The position numbers were made by a program, and so were the translations under genes. Below, in pieces: positions 1 through 9,931 of a DNA stretch of 44,387 nt. Under the pieces are notes generated by a model, which did not search any database, was not told where the DNA came from, and saw nothing but the letters and a program-made list of their open reading frames with translations. Each line of letters begins with the position of its first letter. Within the stretch, counting starts at the first letter, position 1. The DNA is from an uncultured Pseudomonadota bacterium (lineage in GTDB: Bacteria; Myxococcota_A; UBA796; SXON01): positions 1 through 44,387 of the forward strand of contig CAIXRH010000329.1 in the NCBI GenBank assembly GCA_903921785.1. Reading direction: 5' to 3'.

Positions 1-2
1 CC

Positions 3-419
3 GCATCGGCGCCGGCGGCCGCGGCCAACCCAGGCGGCGAGCCGGCCGGGAGCGCGGACCGCGGCGCCGGCGCCCCGACGACCCTGCTGGTGGCGCCCTT
101 CCCCGCCGACGCGGACACCGCCACGGCCGCCGCCGCGCTCGTCTCCGTGGCCAAGGCCTGGGACCTCGCGGGCGGTCCCGCGCGGCGGATGACGCTGTGT
201 GTGCTCCCCACGGGCGCCGCGCTCGCCGAGGTGGCCGCCGGGCTCGGTCCCGAGGCCCTCGTGGTCGGGCCGCTCGCCGCCGGGCAGGCCACCTTCACCC
301 CGGGCGCGGGCCACGCCGCCACCTTCGCCGCCGATCCGGCCGACCCCACGCGACCGGCCGAGCGGGTGAACTACACCGACCTCCAAGCGCGGGTGAAGTT
401 GCTTTTCGAGCGCGTGTAG
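3..419 (+). CDS. C-terminal part of an unrecognised protein (5' end outside window)
   Basis: The reading frame is open from the first bases of the window to a TAG at 417-419, so 138 residues of a longer protein are visible. A GTG at 90 could be an internal start, but the frame upstream is also open and Ala/Pro/Gly-rich, like a linker, so I treat the gene as cut by the window edge. The visible end has a hydrophobic strand (TLLVAPF), an Ala-rich helix ending AKAWDL, then an ARRMTLCVLP strand. This strand-helix-strand pattern resembles the core of M28-type metallopeptidase domains, but the usual metal-binding His/Asp/Glu residues are not visible, so the link is weak. It ends with a charged helix. 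No function is assigned. Confidence 0.6.
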   Translation, partial: ASAPAAAANPGGEPAGSADRGAGAPTTLLVAPFPADADTATAAAALVSVAKAWDLAGGPARRMTLCVLPTGAALAEVAAGLGPEALVVGPLAAGQATFTPGAGHAATFAADPADPTRPAERVNYTDLQARVKLLFERV

Positions 420-461
420 GTCGTCGGGCCGAAACAACCGAACGCCGGGACGAGTCTGGTT

Positions 462-514
462 CCCCCTCTCGCCCCTCCTCCACCGTCGCGAGCCACGACC
501 GGCGTCGGCGGCGC
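462..514 (+). repeat. Dispersed intergenic repeat family A, copy A1
   Basis: This intergenic stretch has the pattern C/T-rich run, then CTCCACCGTCGCGAGCCA, then a GA and GGCGTCGGCG. The same ordered blocks recur at 9551-9606 (+), 4624-4680 (-) and partly at 9863-9895 (+). It lies between the end of the first gene and the lipoprotein start at 592. Its function is unknown. Confidence 0.6.
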
Positions 515-591
515 CGACGAGGCGCCCGCGTAATTGCGCTGGACGTCGGTGCCGGCCGCGGGCATCCTCTCCGTCGTTCCCCGAGGGTCAC

Positions 592-1167
592 GTGCTCGTC
601 TCCATCTTCGCCCTCGCCGCCTGCGGCACCGCCACGGACACCGCGGCCGATTCCGGCGCCCACGACACGGCCGACACTGCGACGGACACCGCGGACACCG
701 CGGACACCGACACCGGCGACACCGACGTCGACCCGGGCGGGCTCTTCTTCCACGCCACCGGCACCGTCGACGGGGCCGCGCGCACCTGGAGCTGCGACGA
801 GACCTCGCCCGGCTACGCGTTCTACTCGACGGTGCGCTCGGGCGATGGCCTCTACGCCCTCGGCGGCACCTGCGCCGACAGCTCCGGGTACTACGCCGAG
901 GTCGCCGCCACGACCGGCGAGCCGGCCTCCGCCGGCTGCGTCCCCGCCCAGTGGGGTGTCGCGGTGCTCAACCTCGCGAACTCCCAATCCTGGAACTGCG
1001 CCCTCGACGGCGCCACGACCCTGGAGGTGGTGGTGGACGAGCTCACCCCCGAGGGCGACGGCTCGGTGACCTGGGGCGGCAGCTTCCACGCCACCAGCGA
1101 CGGAACGTCCACCTACTTCGAGGCCGACCTCAGCGGGTCGTTCCGGTTCAAGGGTGTGCCCGGGTAG
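592..1167 (+). CDS. Secreted lipoprotein with Asp-Thr-rich tether, unknown function
   Basis: This 191-residue protein begins at GTG 592, preceded by an AGG-containing Shine-Dalgarno-like stretch. The N-terminus is a very short lipoprotein signal ending in the lipobox LAAC, so Cys11 or so would be lipidated. It is followed by about 35 residues built from DTA, DTD and DTG triplets, a flexible acidic tether encoded by a (GACACCGCG)-like DNA repeat. The remaining 130 residues form a small beta-rich domain with four Cys (near CDET, GGTCAD, AGCVP, WNCA) that could make two disulfides in the periplasm or outside the cell. I do not recognise the domain. The same D/T tether occurs in the lipoprotein at 39914 and near the C-terminus of the protein at 12126. 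Confidence 0.8.
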   Translation: MLVSIFALAACGTATDTAADSGAHDTADTATDTADTADTDTGDTDVDPGGLFFHATGTVDGAARTWSCDETSPGYAFYSTVRSGDGLYALGGTCADSSGYYAEVAATTGEPASAGCVPAQWGVAVLNLANSQSWNCALDGATTLEVVVDELTPEGDGSVTWGGSFHATSDGTSTYFEADLSGSFRFKGVPG

Positions 1168-1193
1168 CGGGCGCGCTCCCCACCCCCTGGCGC

Positions 1194-4100
1194 CTACTTG
1201 AACTCCACCGGCGCCGGCGGCGCCTTCACCGGCACCACCGGGTGCGCCGCCAGCTCCGCGAGCAGCAGCTCCACGGCCTTCTCCACCGACGGGTCCCGGC
1301 CGGCCGCCACGAGCTCCGGGCGGTCCACCACCTCCACGTCGGGGGCGACGCCCTCGTTCTCCACGGCCCACTTCCCGTCGTTGCCGAGGAAGCGGAAGGT
1401 GGGCACCTCGATGGCGCCGCCGTCCACGAGGCCGGGCTGGCCGGAGAGCCCGATGAGGCCGCCCCAGGTGCGCGTGCCGACGAGCGGGCCGAGCTTCAGC
1501 TCGCGGAAGTAGTAGGGGAACGCGTCGCCGCCGGAGCTGGAGAGCCCGTTGATGAGCATCGCCTTGGGGCCGCGGTGGCTCAGGAGCGGCGTGGGCGCCG
1601 GGTCCTGCCCGCGCACCTTCCACCAGCTCAGCGGCTGGCGGCCGAGCAGCTCCGCCATGCGGTCGGGGATGAACCCGCCGCCGTTGTAGCGGTCGTCGAT
1701 GATCAGCGCCTCCTTCGCCACCAGCGCCGGCATCCACCGCATCAGCGCGTTGTTGCCCTCCTGCGCCGTGTTCGGGACATGGACGTAGCCGATGCGTCCA
1801 CCCGAGAGCTTGTCCACCAGCGCGCGGCGCTCGGCCGTCCAGGCGAGGTAGCGGAGGTCGCGCTCGCTGGTGAGCGTACGTACCAGTACGGTGTGGGCGC
1901 CGTCTTCGGAGGGCCTGGTGTTCACCCGGAGCTCCACGAGCTGGTCGCCCTTGCCGTCGAGGAGCTGGTACACGTTGGCGACCGAGCTCGCCGGCACGCC
2001 GTCCACCCCGAGGAGCCAGTCGCCGACGTGCACGCCCACGCCGGGCTCGGTGAGCGGCGAGCGGGTGGCGGAGGCCCAGTTCTCCCCGGCGAAGATGCGG
2101 GTGATCCGGAACGGACCCCGTCCGCCCGGCGAGGGGGCGAATTCAGCGCCGAGCAGGCCGCTCTCCTTGCGCGGGGGCGCGTCGGGGTCGGGCGCCCGCT
2201 CCACGTACACGTGCCCGGCGTTCGCTTCGCCGGCCAGCTCGTGGAGGACGTAGTCGAGGTCGCCGGGGGTGGTCGCGGCGGCGGCGAGGGGGGCGTAGCG
2301 GTCGCGGATGGCCTCCCACCGCGGCAGCCCGCCGTGGACGCCGGGCTCGTAGAACCAGTCGCGGAGGATGCGCCACGCGTCGGTGTACTTCTGACGGCGC
2401 TCCACCATCGGGTCCACGCGGAGCTGGACTCCGGCGACGGGCACCACGGCGGCGGCGAGGTCCTGGTCCGGCTCCGCCTTCACGATCGACCAGCCGGCGT
2501 CGGCGTGCACGAGGAGGTGGGCGCCGTCGCCCGAGAGCTGGAAGTCCGCCACGTTGGCCGCGACCTTCCCGGCCTTCCGGTCCGCGATGGACCAGGTGAC
2601 GAGGTCGTGGGCCGGCGCGGCGATCGTGCCGCCGAGGGCAAAGACGGTCGTGGTGTTGGCGGCGAGGGCGCCGTAGTCCCCCGCGGGGAGGTCGAGGGCG
2701 ACGACGCGGTCGGCGAAGCCGGCGGGCTCCAGCTTCACGGCGGCGGGCTTGGGCGCGTCGGCGGGCTTGCCCTTCTTCGCGGGCGCGGTCGTTGCGGCGG
2801 TCGTTGCGGAGGCGGCCGCAGCGCCCTCGTCCGGCTTCGGAGCCCCCGCTTCGTCCGAGCGCGGCGGCGCGAAGGCGGGCCCGTCGGCGGCGACGCTCGC
2901 CGCGTACACCCGGGTGGGGTGGGTGTAGAGGTAGTTCTCCTCGAAGGAGCTCCAGGTGAACCCCGAGAAGTCCCGGTTGGAGAGGAAGTACAGCCACCGC
3001 CCCTGCGGGTCCCACGCCGGCGCCCAGTCGTTCTCCAGCCCGGACGTGAGCGCCCGCGGCGCCGCGCCCGCGGTCCACGCCCAGATCGTGGACAGGTACG
3101 CCTCGTTCGCCTTCACGTAGGCCAGCCACTTCGAGTCCGGCGACCACGCCACGTCGCGGATGTCGGAGGTGGCGCCACGGTCGACCTCGGTGAGCGCCCC
3201 GGAGGCGACGTCGAGCACGCGGAGGCGGAGGTCCTTGTCAGCGAAGGCGAGCTTCGCGGCGTCGGGCGACCACACCGGGGTGAACTTCCACGCCCCGCCC
3301 CCTCGGGTGAGCTGCCGCGGCGCGCCGGAGCCGTCCGCGGGGCGCACCCACACCTCGTACTCGCCGGTCGCGTCGGAGAGGTAGGCGAGCTGCTTGTTGT
3401 CCGGCGACCAGCTCACCCCGCGCTCCCGCGCCTGGGGCGAGTTGCTGAGGTTCCGGGCGGGACCGTCCTTCGCCGGCACCGTGAGCAGCTCGCCGCGGGC
3501 GGCGAACGCGACCCGCGCCGCGTCCGCGGAGAGGGACACCGACTCCACGGTGGCCTCCGCGTCCACGAAGTGGGGGAGGCTGCGCGGCGCGTCGTCGGCG
3601 AGGCGCACGGGGACGCGCACGGCCTCGGCCGCGCCCGCGTCGAAGCGCCACAACCAGCCGCCCTGCTCGAAGACCACCGCGTCCGGCCCGCCGGAGGTCC
3701 AGAGCACGTCGAAGTCGGTGAAGCGGGTCAGCGCCCGCGACGCGGTGGACTCCAGCTCCGCGTTCGCCGGCATCGCGTAGAGGTTCAGCGTGCCGGTGCG
3801 GTCGGAGGCGAAGTACACGGTGTCCCCGATCCAGGCGGGGTTCTGGTCCATGCCCACGTAGCGGGTGAGCTGCGCGGACGTGTGATGCACGAGGTCGTAG
3901 CTCCACACCTCCGGCGCGCGCCCGCCCCGGTACCGCTTCCACCCCCGCCAGTCGGCGTCGATCGGGGTGTAGACGAAGTGGCTGCCGTCGGGCGAGAGCG
4001 AGCCGCCGCCCGTCTCCGGCACCTCCATCGGCGCCTCCATCCCCCCGGCGAGGGGCACGAGGTACGGCTGGCCGCCGCGTTCGTCGAACGGGAGGCGGTT

Positions 4101-4589
4101 CATGCGCACCACCACGTTCTTCCCGTCCGGCGTCCAGTCGAGCACGCGGTAGTCGGTCCCGCCCCGGACCGGCAGCTCGCCCACGTCGTTGTACCAGGTG
4201 AGCTGCCGCGCCACGCCGCCAGCCGCCGGCACCACCCACACCTGACGGTTCCCGGTGTACTCGGCGGAGAACGCCACCCACTGGCCGTCCGGAGAGAACT
4301 TCGGGTAGAGCTCCTCGCCCGCGCCCGAGGTGAGCCGCTGGGCGGTGCCGCCGGCGCGGTCCACGATCCAAAGATCGCCGCCGTGGACGAAGACGATCTG
4401 CGTGCGGCTCACGTCGGGGTAGCGGAGGATGCGGGCTTCGTCCGGCGCGGGCGCCGGGGAGCCGGCGGCGGACACGGCGCCCGGGGCGGCGGCGCCCGGC
4501 GTCCCGGCGAGAGCCTGAGTGGCGGGCCCGGCCGCGGCGACCGCGGCGAGCATCAAGGTGGCGGCGACGACGGAGCGACGGAGGCGCAT
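1194..4589 (-). CDS. Tricorn-like protease (beta-propellers, PDZ, S41 peptidase)
   Basis: This 1131-residue protein is predicted to degrade peptides in the periplasm. I chose the ATG at 4589 because it begins a clean signal peptide (MRLRRS, then an Ala/Val-rich core ending TQALAG); the frame continues upstream to 4682, but that part is Pro-rich and unlike a signal. Residues about 50-350 and 380-650 contain repeated blades with SPDG, WSPD and LSPDG motifs, the WD40/PD40-type propellers of tricorn proteases. An Ala/Lys/Pro-rich linker follows, then a core region, a PDZ-like segment (VGVHVGDWLLGVDGVPA) and an S41 catalytic domain with RYNGGG and LSSSGGDAF. The serine before GGD (about residue 1019) is the likely nucleophile. 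It is divergent from the response regulator at 4715. Confidence 0.9.
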   Translation of the reverse strand: MRLRRSVVAATLMLAAVAAAGPATQALAGTPGAAAPGAVSAAGSPAPAPDEARILRYPDVSRTQIVFVHGGDLWIVDRAGGTAQRLTSGAGEELYPKFSPDGQWVAFSAEYTGNRQVWVVPAAGGVARQLTWYNDVGELPVRGGTDYRVLDWTPDGKNVVVRMNRLPFDERGGQPYLVPLAGGMEAPMEVPETGGGSLSPDGSHFVYTPIDADWRGWKRYRGGRAPEVWSYDLVHHTSAQLTRYVGMDQNPAWIGDTVYFASDRTGTLNLYAMPANAELESTASRALTRFTDFDVLWTSGGPDAVVFEQGGWLWRFDAGAAEAVRVPVRLADDAPRSLPHFVDAEATVESVSLSADAARVAFAARGELLTVPAKDGPARNLSNSPQARERGVSWSPDNKQLAYLSDATGEYEVWVRPADGSGAPRQLTRGGGAWKFTPVWSPDAAKLAFADKDLRLRVLDVASGALTEVDRGATSDIRDVAWSPDSKWLAYVKANEAYLSTIWAWTAGAAPRALTSGLENDWAPAWDPQGRWLYFLSNRDFSGFTWSSFEENYLYTHPTRVYAASVAADGPAFAPPRSDEAGAPKPDEGAAAASATTAATTAPAKKGKPADAPKPAAVKLEPAGFADRVVALDLPAGDYGALAANTTTVFALGGTIAAPAHDLVTWSIADRKAGKVAANVADFQLSGDGAHLLVHADAGWSIVKAEPDQDLAAAVVPVAGVQLRVDPMVERRQKYTDAWRILRDWFYEPGVHGGLPRWEAIRDRYAPLAAAATTPGDLDYVLHELAGEANAGHVYVERAPDPDAPPRKESGLLGAEFAPSPGGRGPFRITRIFAGENWASATRSPLTEPGVGVHVGDWLLGVDGVPASSVANVYQLLDGKGDQLVELRVNTRPSEDGAHTVLVRTLTSERDLRYLAWTAERRALVDKLSGGRIGYVHVPNTAQEGNNALMRWMPALVAKEALIIDDRYNGGGFIPDRMAELLGRQPLSWWKVRGQDPAPTPLLSHRGPKAMLINGLSSSGGDAFPYYFRELKLGPLVGTRTWGGLIGLSGQPGLVDGGAIEVPTFRFLGNDGKWAVENEGVAPDVEVVDRPELVAAGRDPSVEKAVELLLAELAAHPVVPVKAPPAPVEFK

Positions 4590-4623
4590 GGGCACTTCGG
4601 GGGGCGGCGGCAGCGTATCCGCG

Positions 4624-4680
4624 GCGCCCGCCGACGCCCGTCCTGGCTCGCGAGGGTGGAGATGGGCCGGGAGGGGGGAC
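4624..4680 (-). repeat. Dispersed repeat family A, copy A3
   Basis: Read on the minus strand, this intergenic segment shows a C-rich run, a CCACCCTCGCGAGCCAGGA core and GGGCGTCGGCGGGCGCCG, matching A1 and A2. It occupies most of the space between the divergent tricorn-like and response-regulator genes, so the promoters of both must lie in or beside it. Confidence 0.6.
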
Positions 4681-4714
4681 AACCGCCGTGGTAGACGGGG
4701 AGCGGGAGCGCACG

Positions 4715-6121
<1,407 letters not shown>

Positions 6122-6185
6122 GCCCCCGGGCCCGCCCCGGCGTCGGCGCGTCGGCCTCCGCCGCCCCGTGGGGCGCCGAGCGTGC

Positions 6186-6214
6186 TTGCGGGACCCCAGG
6201 CGCGCGCGTACACT
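6186..6214 (+). promoter_or_regulatory. Probable sigma-70-type promoter for the radical SAM gene at 6231
   Basis: TTGCGG (6186-6191) and TACACT (6209-6214) are separated by 17 bases. An AAAGAGG ribosome site follows before the GTG at 6231. This suggests the radical SAM gene can be transcribed separately from the regulator upstream. Confidence 0.5.
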
Positions 6215-6230
6215 CCAAAGAGGCCCGAAC

Positions 6231-8147
6231 GTGCGTACGCTGCTGATCTTGCCGCCGGTGACGCAGACGAACGCGCCGTACGCCTCGCTGCCCTACCTCG
6301 CCGGCTTCCTGCGTTCGCGCGGGCACGACGTGGAGTCGGCGGACCTGAACCTCGACTTCCACCTCAAGCTCCTGTCGGTGGACGGCCTCACGCGGATCCG
6401 CGCGGAGCTCCTGGCAAAGCAGGCCCCGCCCACGCCCACCCTCAGCCTGTTCCTCTCCGCGTTCGACGACTACGCGGCGACCATCACCCCGGTCATCCGC
6501 TTCTTGCAGGGGGGCGACCCGTCGTTGGCCGTACGCCTGGTGGACCGTACGTTCCTGCCCGAAGGCCCCCGGTTCTCGACCATCCTCATGCGCCCAGACA
6601 TCCTCCGGCTCTTCGGGCTGCTCGGCACGGATGACCTCGCGAAGTACATCGCCAGCCGGTACGTGGAGGACCTCCTCAACGTGGTCCGCGAGGGCATCGA
6701 TCCGGAGTTCGGCTCGATCCACGCGGCGAGCCAGGCGTCGTTCAACCCGGCGCTGAAGAGCCTGCTGCGGGCCCGGGAGACGCCGACGTGCGTCGACACG
6801 ATGTTCGAAGAGGTCGTGGTCGACCGGATGGAGCGCACGAAGCCCGAGGTGGTCGGGGTGACCGTCCCCTTCCCCTCCAACCTGATGTCGGCCCTGCGCA
6901 TCGGCGACATCCTCCGCCGGCGGTACCCGGCGGTCCGGCGGGTGATGGGCGGCGGATACGTCTACACCAAGCTCCGTCATCTCTCCGACCCCCGCGTCTT
7001 CGACTTCGTCGACGACCTGGTCTTCGACGACGGCGAGCGCCCGTTCGAGCTCCTCCTGGAGAACCTCGCCCAGAAGGGAACCACGCGGCTACGAACGTGG
7101 CGGCGCGAAGGCGGGGTGATCACCAAGGGCGAGCCCGCAGCCGACGGCAACGCCGTGAGCGACGTGCCGTTCAAGGACCTGCCCGGCCCAGATTACCGCG
7201 GCATCAAGCTCCACGAATACCTCCGACGCATCGAGCTGCCGAACCCCGTCCACCGCCTGCTCGTCGACTATCCGTGGAACAAGATGGTGCTGGCCCACGG
7301 CTGCTACTGGAAGAAGTGTGCGTTCTGCGACGTGCACCTCGACTACGTCGGCCGGTTCGAGCCCCTGCACGTCGACCAGTTGGTCGCCCAGATCAAGGCC
7401 GTCGTCGCCGAGACGGGGCGTACGGGCTTCCACTTCGTCGATGAAGCCGCGCCGCCGGCGCTGCTCAAGGCGCTGTCCATCGCGCTCATCGAGCAGAAGC
7501 TCAAGGTCTCCTGGTGGGGGAACATCCGCTTCGACAAGCAGTTCACCCCTGAGGTGGCCGCGCTGATGGCCAAGGCGGGGTGCGTGGCGGTGACCGGCGG
7601 GCTCGAGGTCGCCTCCCCGCGCCTGTTGAAGAAGATCAACAAGGGCGTCGACATCGAGCAGGGCGCCCGGGTGATGCGGGCGTTCAGCCAGAGCCGGATC
7701 AAGGTCCACGCCTACCTGATGTACGGGTTCCCCACCCAGACCGACCAGGAGACGATCGACTCGCTGGAGATCGTGCGGCAGCTCTTCCAGGCGGGCTGCC
7801 TGCACTCGGCCTACTGGCACCGGTTCTACGCGACCGAACACAGCCCGATCGGGCGGGATCCGGCGGAGTACGGCATCAAGCTCATGCCCACGCCCGCTCC
7901 GCCCGAGGGGATGTTCGCCCAGTACATCCTCCCCTTCGTCGACAAGACGGCCGCCAACCACGACAAGTTCGGCGACGGCCTGCAGCTCTCCCTGTTCAAC
8001 TACATGGGCGGCGCCGGGCTCGAACACCCGCTCCAGGCGTGGTTCCGCCACCCGGTGCCGAAGCCCACGGTGGAGGGCACCCTCATCCGTCGCGCCCTCG
8101 GCGCCGCCTCGCCGTCCCCGCCGCCTCCGGGGCGGGAGGTTGGGTGA
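6231..8147 (+). CDS. B12-binding-type radical SAM protein with a CX4CX2C cluster motif
   Basis: This 638-residue protein starts at GTG 6231, 6 bases after an AAAGAGG ribosome site and in front of RTLLILPPVTQTNAPY, the usual N-terminal strand and loop of cobalamin-binding radical SAM enzymes (ASLPYLAGFLRSRGHDV follows). A long insertion of about 200 residues, largely helical, separates this from the second half of the Rossmann domain (VVGVTVPFPSNLMSALRIGDIL, then MGGGYV). The cluster-binding motif is GCYWKKCAFC with Cys358, Cys363 and Cys366, spacing CX4CX2C rather than the classical CX3CX2C. The TIM-barrel core follows (FHFVDEAAPP, VTGGLEVASPRLL, YLMYGFPTQTDQE). The chemistry cannot be predicted. 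It sits between a sigma-54 regulator and a histidine kinase and overlaps the kinase gene by 8 bases. Confidence 0.88.
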   Translation: MRTLLILPPVTQTNAPYASLPYLAGFLRSRGHDVESADLNLDFHLKLLSVDGLTRIRAELLAKQAPPTPTLSLFLSAFDDYAATITPVIRFLQGGDPSLAVRLVDRTFLPEGPRFSTILMRPDILRLFGLLGTDDLAKYIASRYVEDLLNVVREGIDPEFGSIHAASQASFNPALKSLLRARETPTCVDTMFEEVVVDRMERTKPEVVGVTVPFPSNLMSALRIGDILRRRYPAVRRVMGGGYVYTKLRHLSDPRVFDFVDDLVFDDGERPFELLLENLAQKGTTRLRTWRREGGVITKGEPAADGNAVSDVPFKDLPGPDYRGIKLHEYLRRIELPNPVHRLLVDYPWNKMVLAHGCYWKKCAFCDVHLDYVGRFEPLHVDQLVAQIKAVVAETGRTGFHFVDEAAPPALLKALSIALIEQKLKVSWWGNIRFDKQFTPEVAALMAKAGCVAVTGGLEVASPRLLKKINKGVDIEQGARVMRAFSQSRIKVHAYLMYGFPTQTDQETIDSLEIVRQLFQAGCLHSAYWHRFYATEHSPIGRDPAEYGIKLMPTPAPPEGMFAQYILPFVDKTAANHDKFGDGLQLSLFNYMGGAGLEHPLQAWFRHPVPKPTVEGTLIRRALGAASPSPPPPGREVG

Positions 8148-9480
8148 GCCCGCCGCCACCCCCTGGCACCGGCGCCTCGCGGCCCGCTACGCCGCGGCGT
8201 TGGCGGCCGGGGCGCTCGGCTCGGCGCTCCTCGCCGCCGTCCCGCTCTACCTGTTCGCGGCGGGACTCCTCCAACAAGCGCTGGTAGACCGCCTCGAAGG
8301 CACCACCGAGCTCGCCGCGCTCGACCTCGCCGGGGCCGCGTCCGCCGCCCGCCTGGAGACCCTCCGCGAGGAGGCCGACCTCGACGCCCTCTACGTCGCG
8401 GACGACGCCGGACACGTGCTGCTCGCCGCCTCCGCCACCCCGGTCACGCTGACGCCGGCCGATCTCGGCGCCCTCGCGGAAGCCGCCGGCCCCGGCGCGG
8501 ACGCCGCCTGCACCGCCATCCAGCTCGACCCCGGTGGGGAGCCGTTCCTCAGCGCGTTCGCCCCGACGGCCACCCCCGGGAGGATCCTCGGCGCGCGCGC
8601 CGCCGCGCCCTACCTGGATCGCCTGGAGTCGTTCCGCAGCCTCTTCGCCGGGGCCGCCCTGGCCTGGGGCGCCGGGGTGGCGCTCCTCGGGGCCGTGCTC
8701 GGCGCGCGCCTCACCCGCCCGATCGCCCGCTTGCAGGCGGCCGCCGCGCAGCTCGCCGCCGGCGCTTCCCCCGCGCCGCCCGAGCCCGGCGGGGCCGCAG
8801 AGCTCGACGCTTTACAGGAAGCTTTTGCCACGATGGCCGCCGCCGTACGCCAGCGCGAGCGGGGCCTCCGCGCCCTCTCCGGCGCCGTCGCGCATGAGGT
8901 GCGCAACCCCGCCAGCGCGCTGCGGCTGCACCTCGGGCTCCTCCGCCGCGAGCTCGCCGCCGGCAGCGCCGACGCCGCCGTCCGTCGGGTGCCCGTGCTG
9001 GAGCACGAGCTCGACCTCCTCGACGCCACGGTGGACGGCTTCCTGGTCTTCGCCCGCGACCGCGCCGCCCGCCGCGCCCCCGCGGCCCTCGCGCCGCTGC
9101 TCCACCGCGCGAGCGACGGCGCGGCGGTGAGCGCCCCCGACGCCACCGTCGTGGTGGACGCGCTCCTCCTCGAGCGGGCCGTCGCCAACCTGGTGAAGAA
9201 CGCCCGGGAGGCCGGCGGCGATCCGGTGCGCATCGAGGCCACGGTCGCCGCGGGCGTGCTGGTGGTCGACGTCGTGGACCGCGGGCCGGGCTTCCCGGCG
9301 GAGCTGCTTGGGCGCGCGTTCGAGCCGTTCGTCTCCGGGCGGGAGGACGGCTCGGGCCTCGGGCTCGCCATCGTGGCGGCGGTGGCGGCGGCGCACGGCG
9401 GCGAGGCCACGGTGGCCGAGTCGGCGCCGGGCCGGACGGTGGTGCGGCTGCGGATGCCGGCGGGCGCCGCGGCGGGCTGA
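8140..9480 (+). CDS. Membrane sensor histidine kinase (NtrB-like)
   Basis: This 446-residue kinase is read from a TTG at 8140 that overlaps the end of the preceding gene by 8 bases; GGAGG lies directly in front of it, closer than usual, so the start is not certain. It has one membrane helix near residues 18-42, an extracytoplasmic sensor of about 125 residues, and a second helix near 168-191. A HAMP-like region follows, then the H-box AVAHEVRNPAS with His252, and the ATPase with N-box NLVKNAREAGG (near 350), DRGPG and GSGLGLAIV. The sensor domain is not recognised. The H-box sequence is typical of kinases that pair with NtrC-type regulators, so the regulator at 4715 is the expected partner. 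Coupling to the radical SAM gene suggests a shared signal or regulated activity. Confidence 0.92.
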   Translation: MGEPAATPWHRRLAARYAAALAAGALGSALLAAVPLYLFAAGLLQQALVDRLEGTTELAALDLAGAASAARLETLREEADLDALYVADDAGHVLLAASATPVTLTPADLGALAEAAGPGADAACTAIQLDPGGEPFLSAFAPTATPGRILGARAAAPYLDRLESFRSLFAGAALAWGAGVALLGAVLGARLTRPIARLQAAAAQLAAGASPAPPEPGGAAELDALQEAFATMAAAVRQRERGLRALSGAVAHEVRNPASALRLHLGLLRRELAAGSADAAVRRVPVLEHELDLLDATVDGFLVFARDRAARRAPAALAPLLHRASDGAAVSAPDATVVVDALLLERAVANLVKNAREAGGDPVRIEATVAAGVLVVDVVDRGPGFPAELLGRAFEPFVSGREDGSGLGLAIVAAVAAAHGGEATVAESAPGRTVVRLRMPAGAAAG

Positions 9481-9535
9481 CGGGCACGGTTGGAGAGGCG
9501 GTCCGGCTTGGGTCCGGCAGGGTCCGCGGCGGCGG

Positions 9536-9550
9536 CTTTGTTTTTTTTGG
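9536..9550 (+). terminator. T-rich tract after the histidine kinase, possible transcription end
   Basis: CTTTG followed by eight T residues is striking in this GC-rich DNA and lies about 60 bases after the kinase stop. I could not find a convincing stem directly upstream, so a classical Rho-independent terminator is not established. Confidence 0.3.
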
Positions 9551-9606
9551 CCTCCCCTCCCGGCCCTCCTCCACCGTCGCGAGCCAAGATAAGCGTCGGC
9601 GGGCGG
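9551..9606 (+). repeat. Dispersed repeat family A, copy A2
   Basis: The stretch contains a C-rich lead, the CTCCACCGTCGCGAGCCA core and a GCGTCGGCGGGCGG end, matching A1 (462-514) and A3 (4624-4680, minus). Confidence 0.6.
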
Positions 9607-9701
9607 GGCCGGGGGGTCGGGTTGGCGGTGGGGGCGGCGGGGGCGGCGGGGAGCGCCAAACACGTCGCCAGTCTTCCCGCGAATAGCTTCAACCTACCTC
9701 C

Positions 9702-9736
9702 CCTTCTCCCTCCGGGAGAAGGTGGCGCGCAGCGCC
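9702..9736. repeat. Double-hairpin palindromic element (REP-like)
   Basis: Two stems follow each other: CCTTCTCCC (9702-9710) pairs with GGGAGAAGG (9714-9722) around a 3-base loop, and GGCGC (9724-9728) pairs with GCGCC (9732-9736) around GCA. The sequence then continues GGATGAGGGG. This layout is like interspersed palindromic elements known from many proteobacteria, and it could also end transcription. Confidence 0.5.
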
Positions 9737-9823
9737 GGATGAGGGGACTCACGGCGCCCGAACCCGGACCGCCCTGCCCCTGACATCGGGCCGATCGCGC
9801 GCCCTCCCGTCGTTCCTACTCCT

Positions 9824-9853
9824 GGCCCACCCTGGGCTGGCCCACCCTGGGCT
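9824..9853 (+). repeat. 15-base tandem duplication
   Basis: GGCCCACCCTGGGCT occurs twice with no spacer (9824-9838 and 9839-9853). Each unit contains the near-palindrome CCCACCCTGGGC. Confidence 0.75.
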
Positions 9854-9862
9854 GGCCGCCCC

Positions 9863-9895
9863 CGGCTCGTGAGCCAGGACAAACGTCGCTGCGCC
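9863..9895 (+). repeat. Dispersed repeat family A, partial copy A4
   Basis: CGGCTCGTGAGCCAGGAC followed by AAACGTCGCTGCGCC matches the second half of family A. The C-rich first half is missing. Confidence 0.4.
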
Positions 9896-9931
9896 CATGG
9901 CAGAGCTGGCGATCGAACCTCACTACCGCCC

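Noticed and set aside
660-720. GACACC-type repeats as a possible CRISPR or tandem non-coding array
   Set aside because: They are in frame inside a lipoprotein gene, have no spacers and encode the D/T tether.
534-4694. Very long plus-strand open frame opposite the tricorn-like gene
   Set aside because: It is Arg/His/Gly-rich low-complexity sequence, the normal shadow of a GC-rich gene, and has no recognisable domain.
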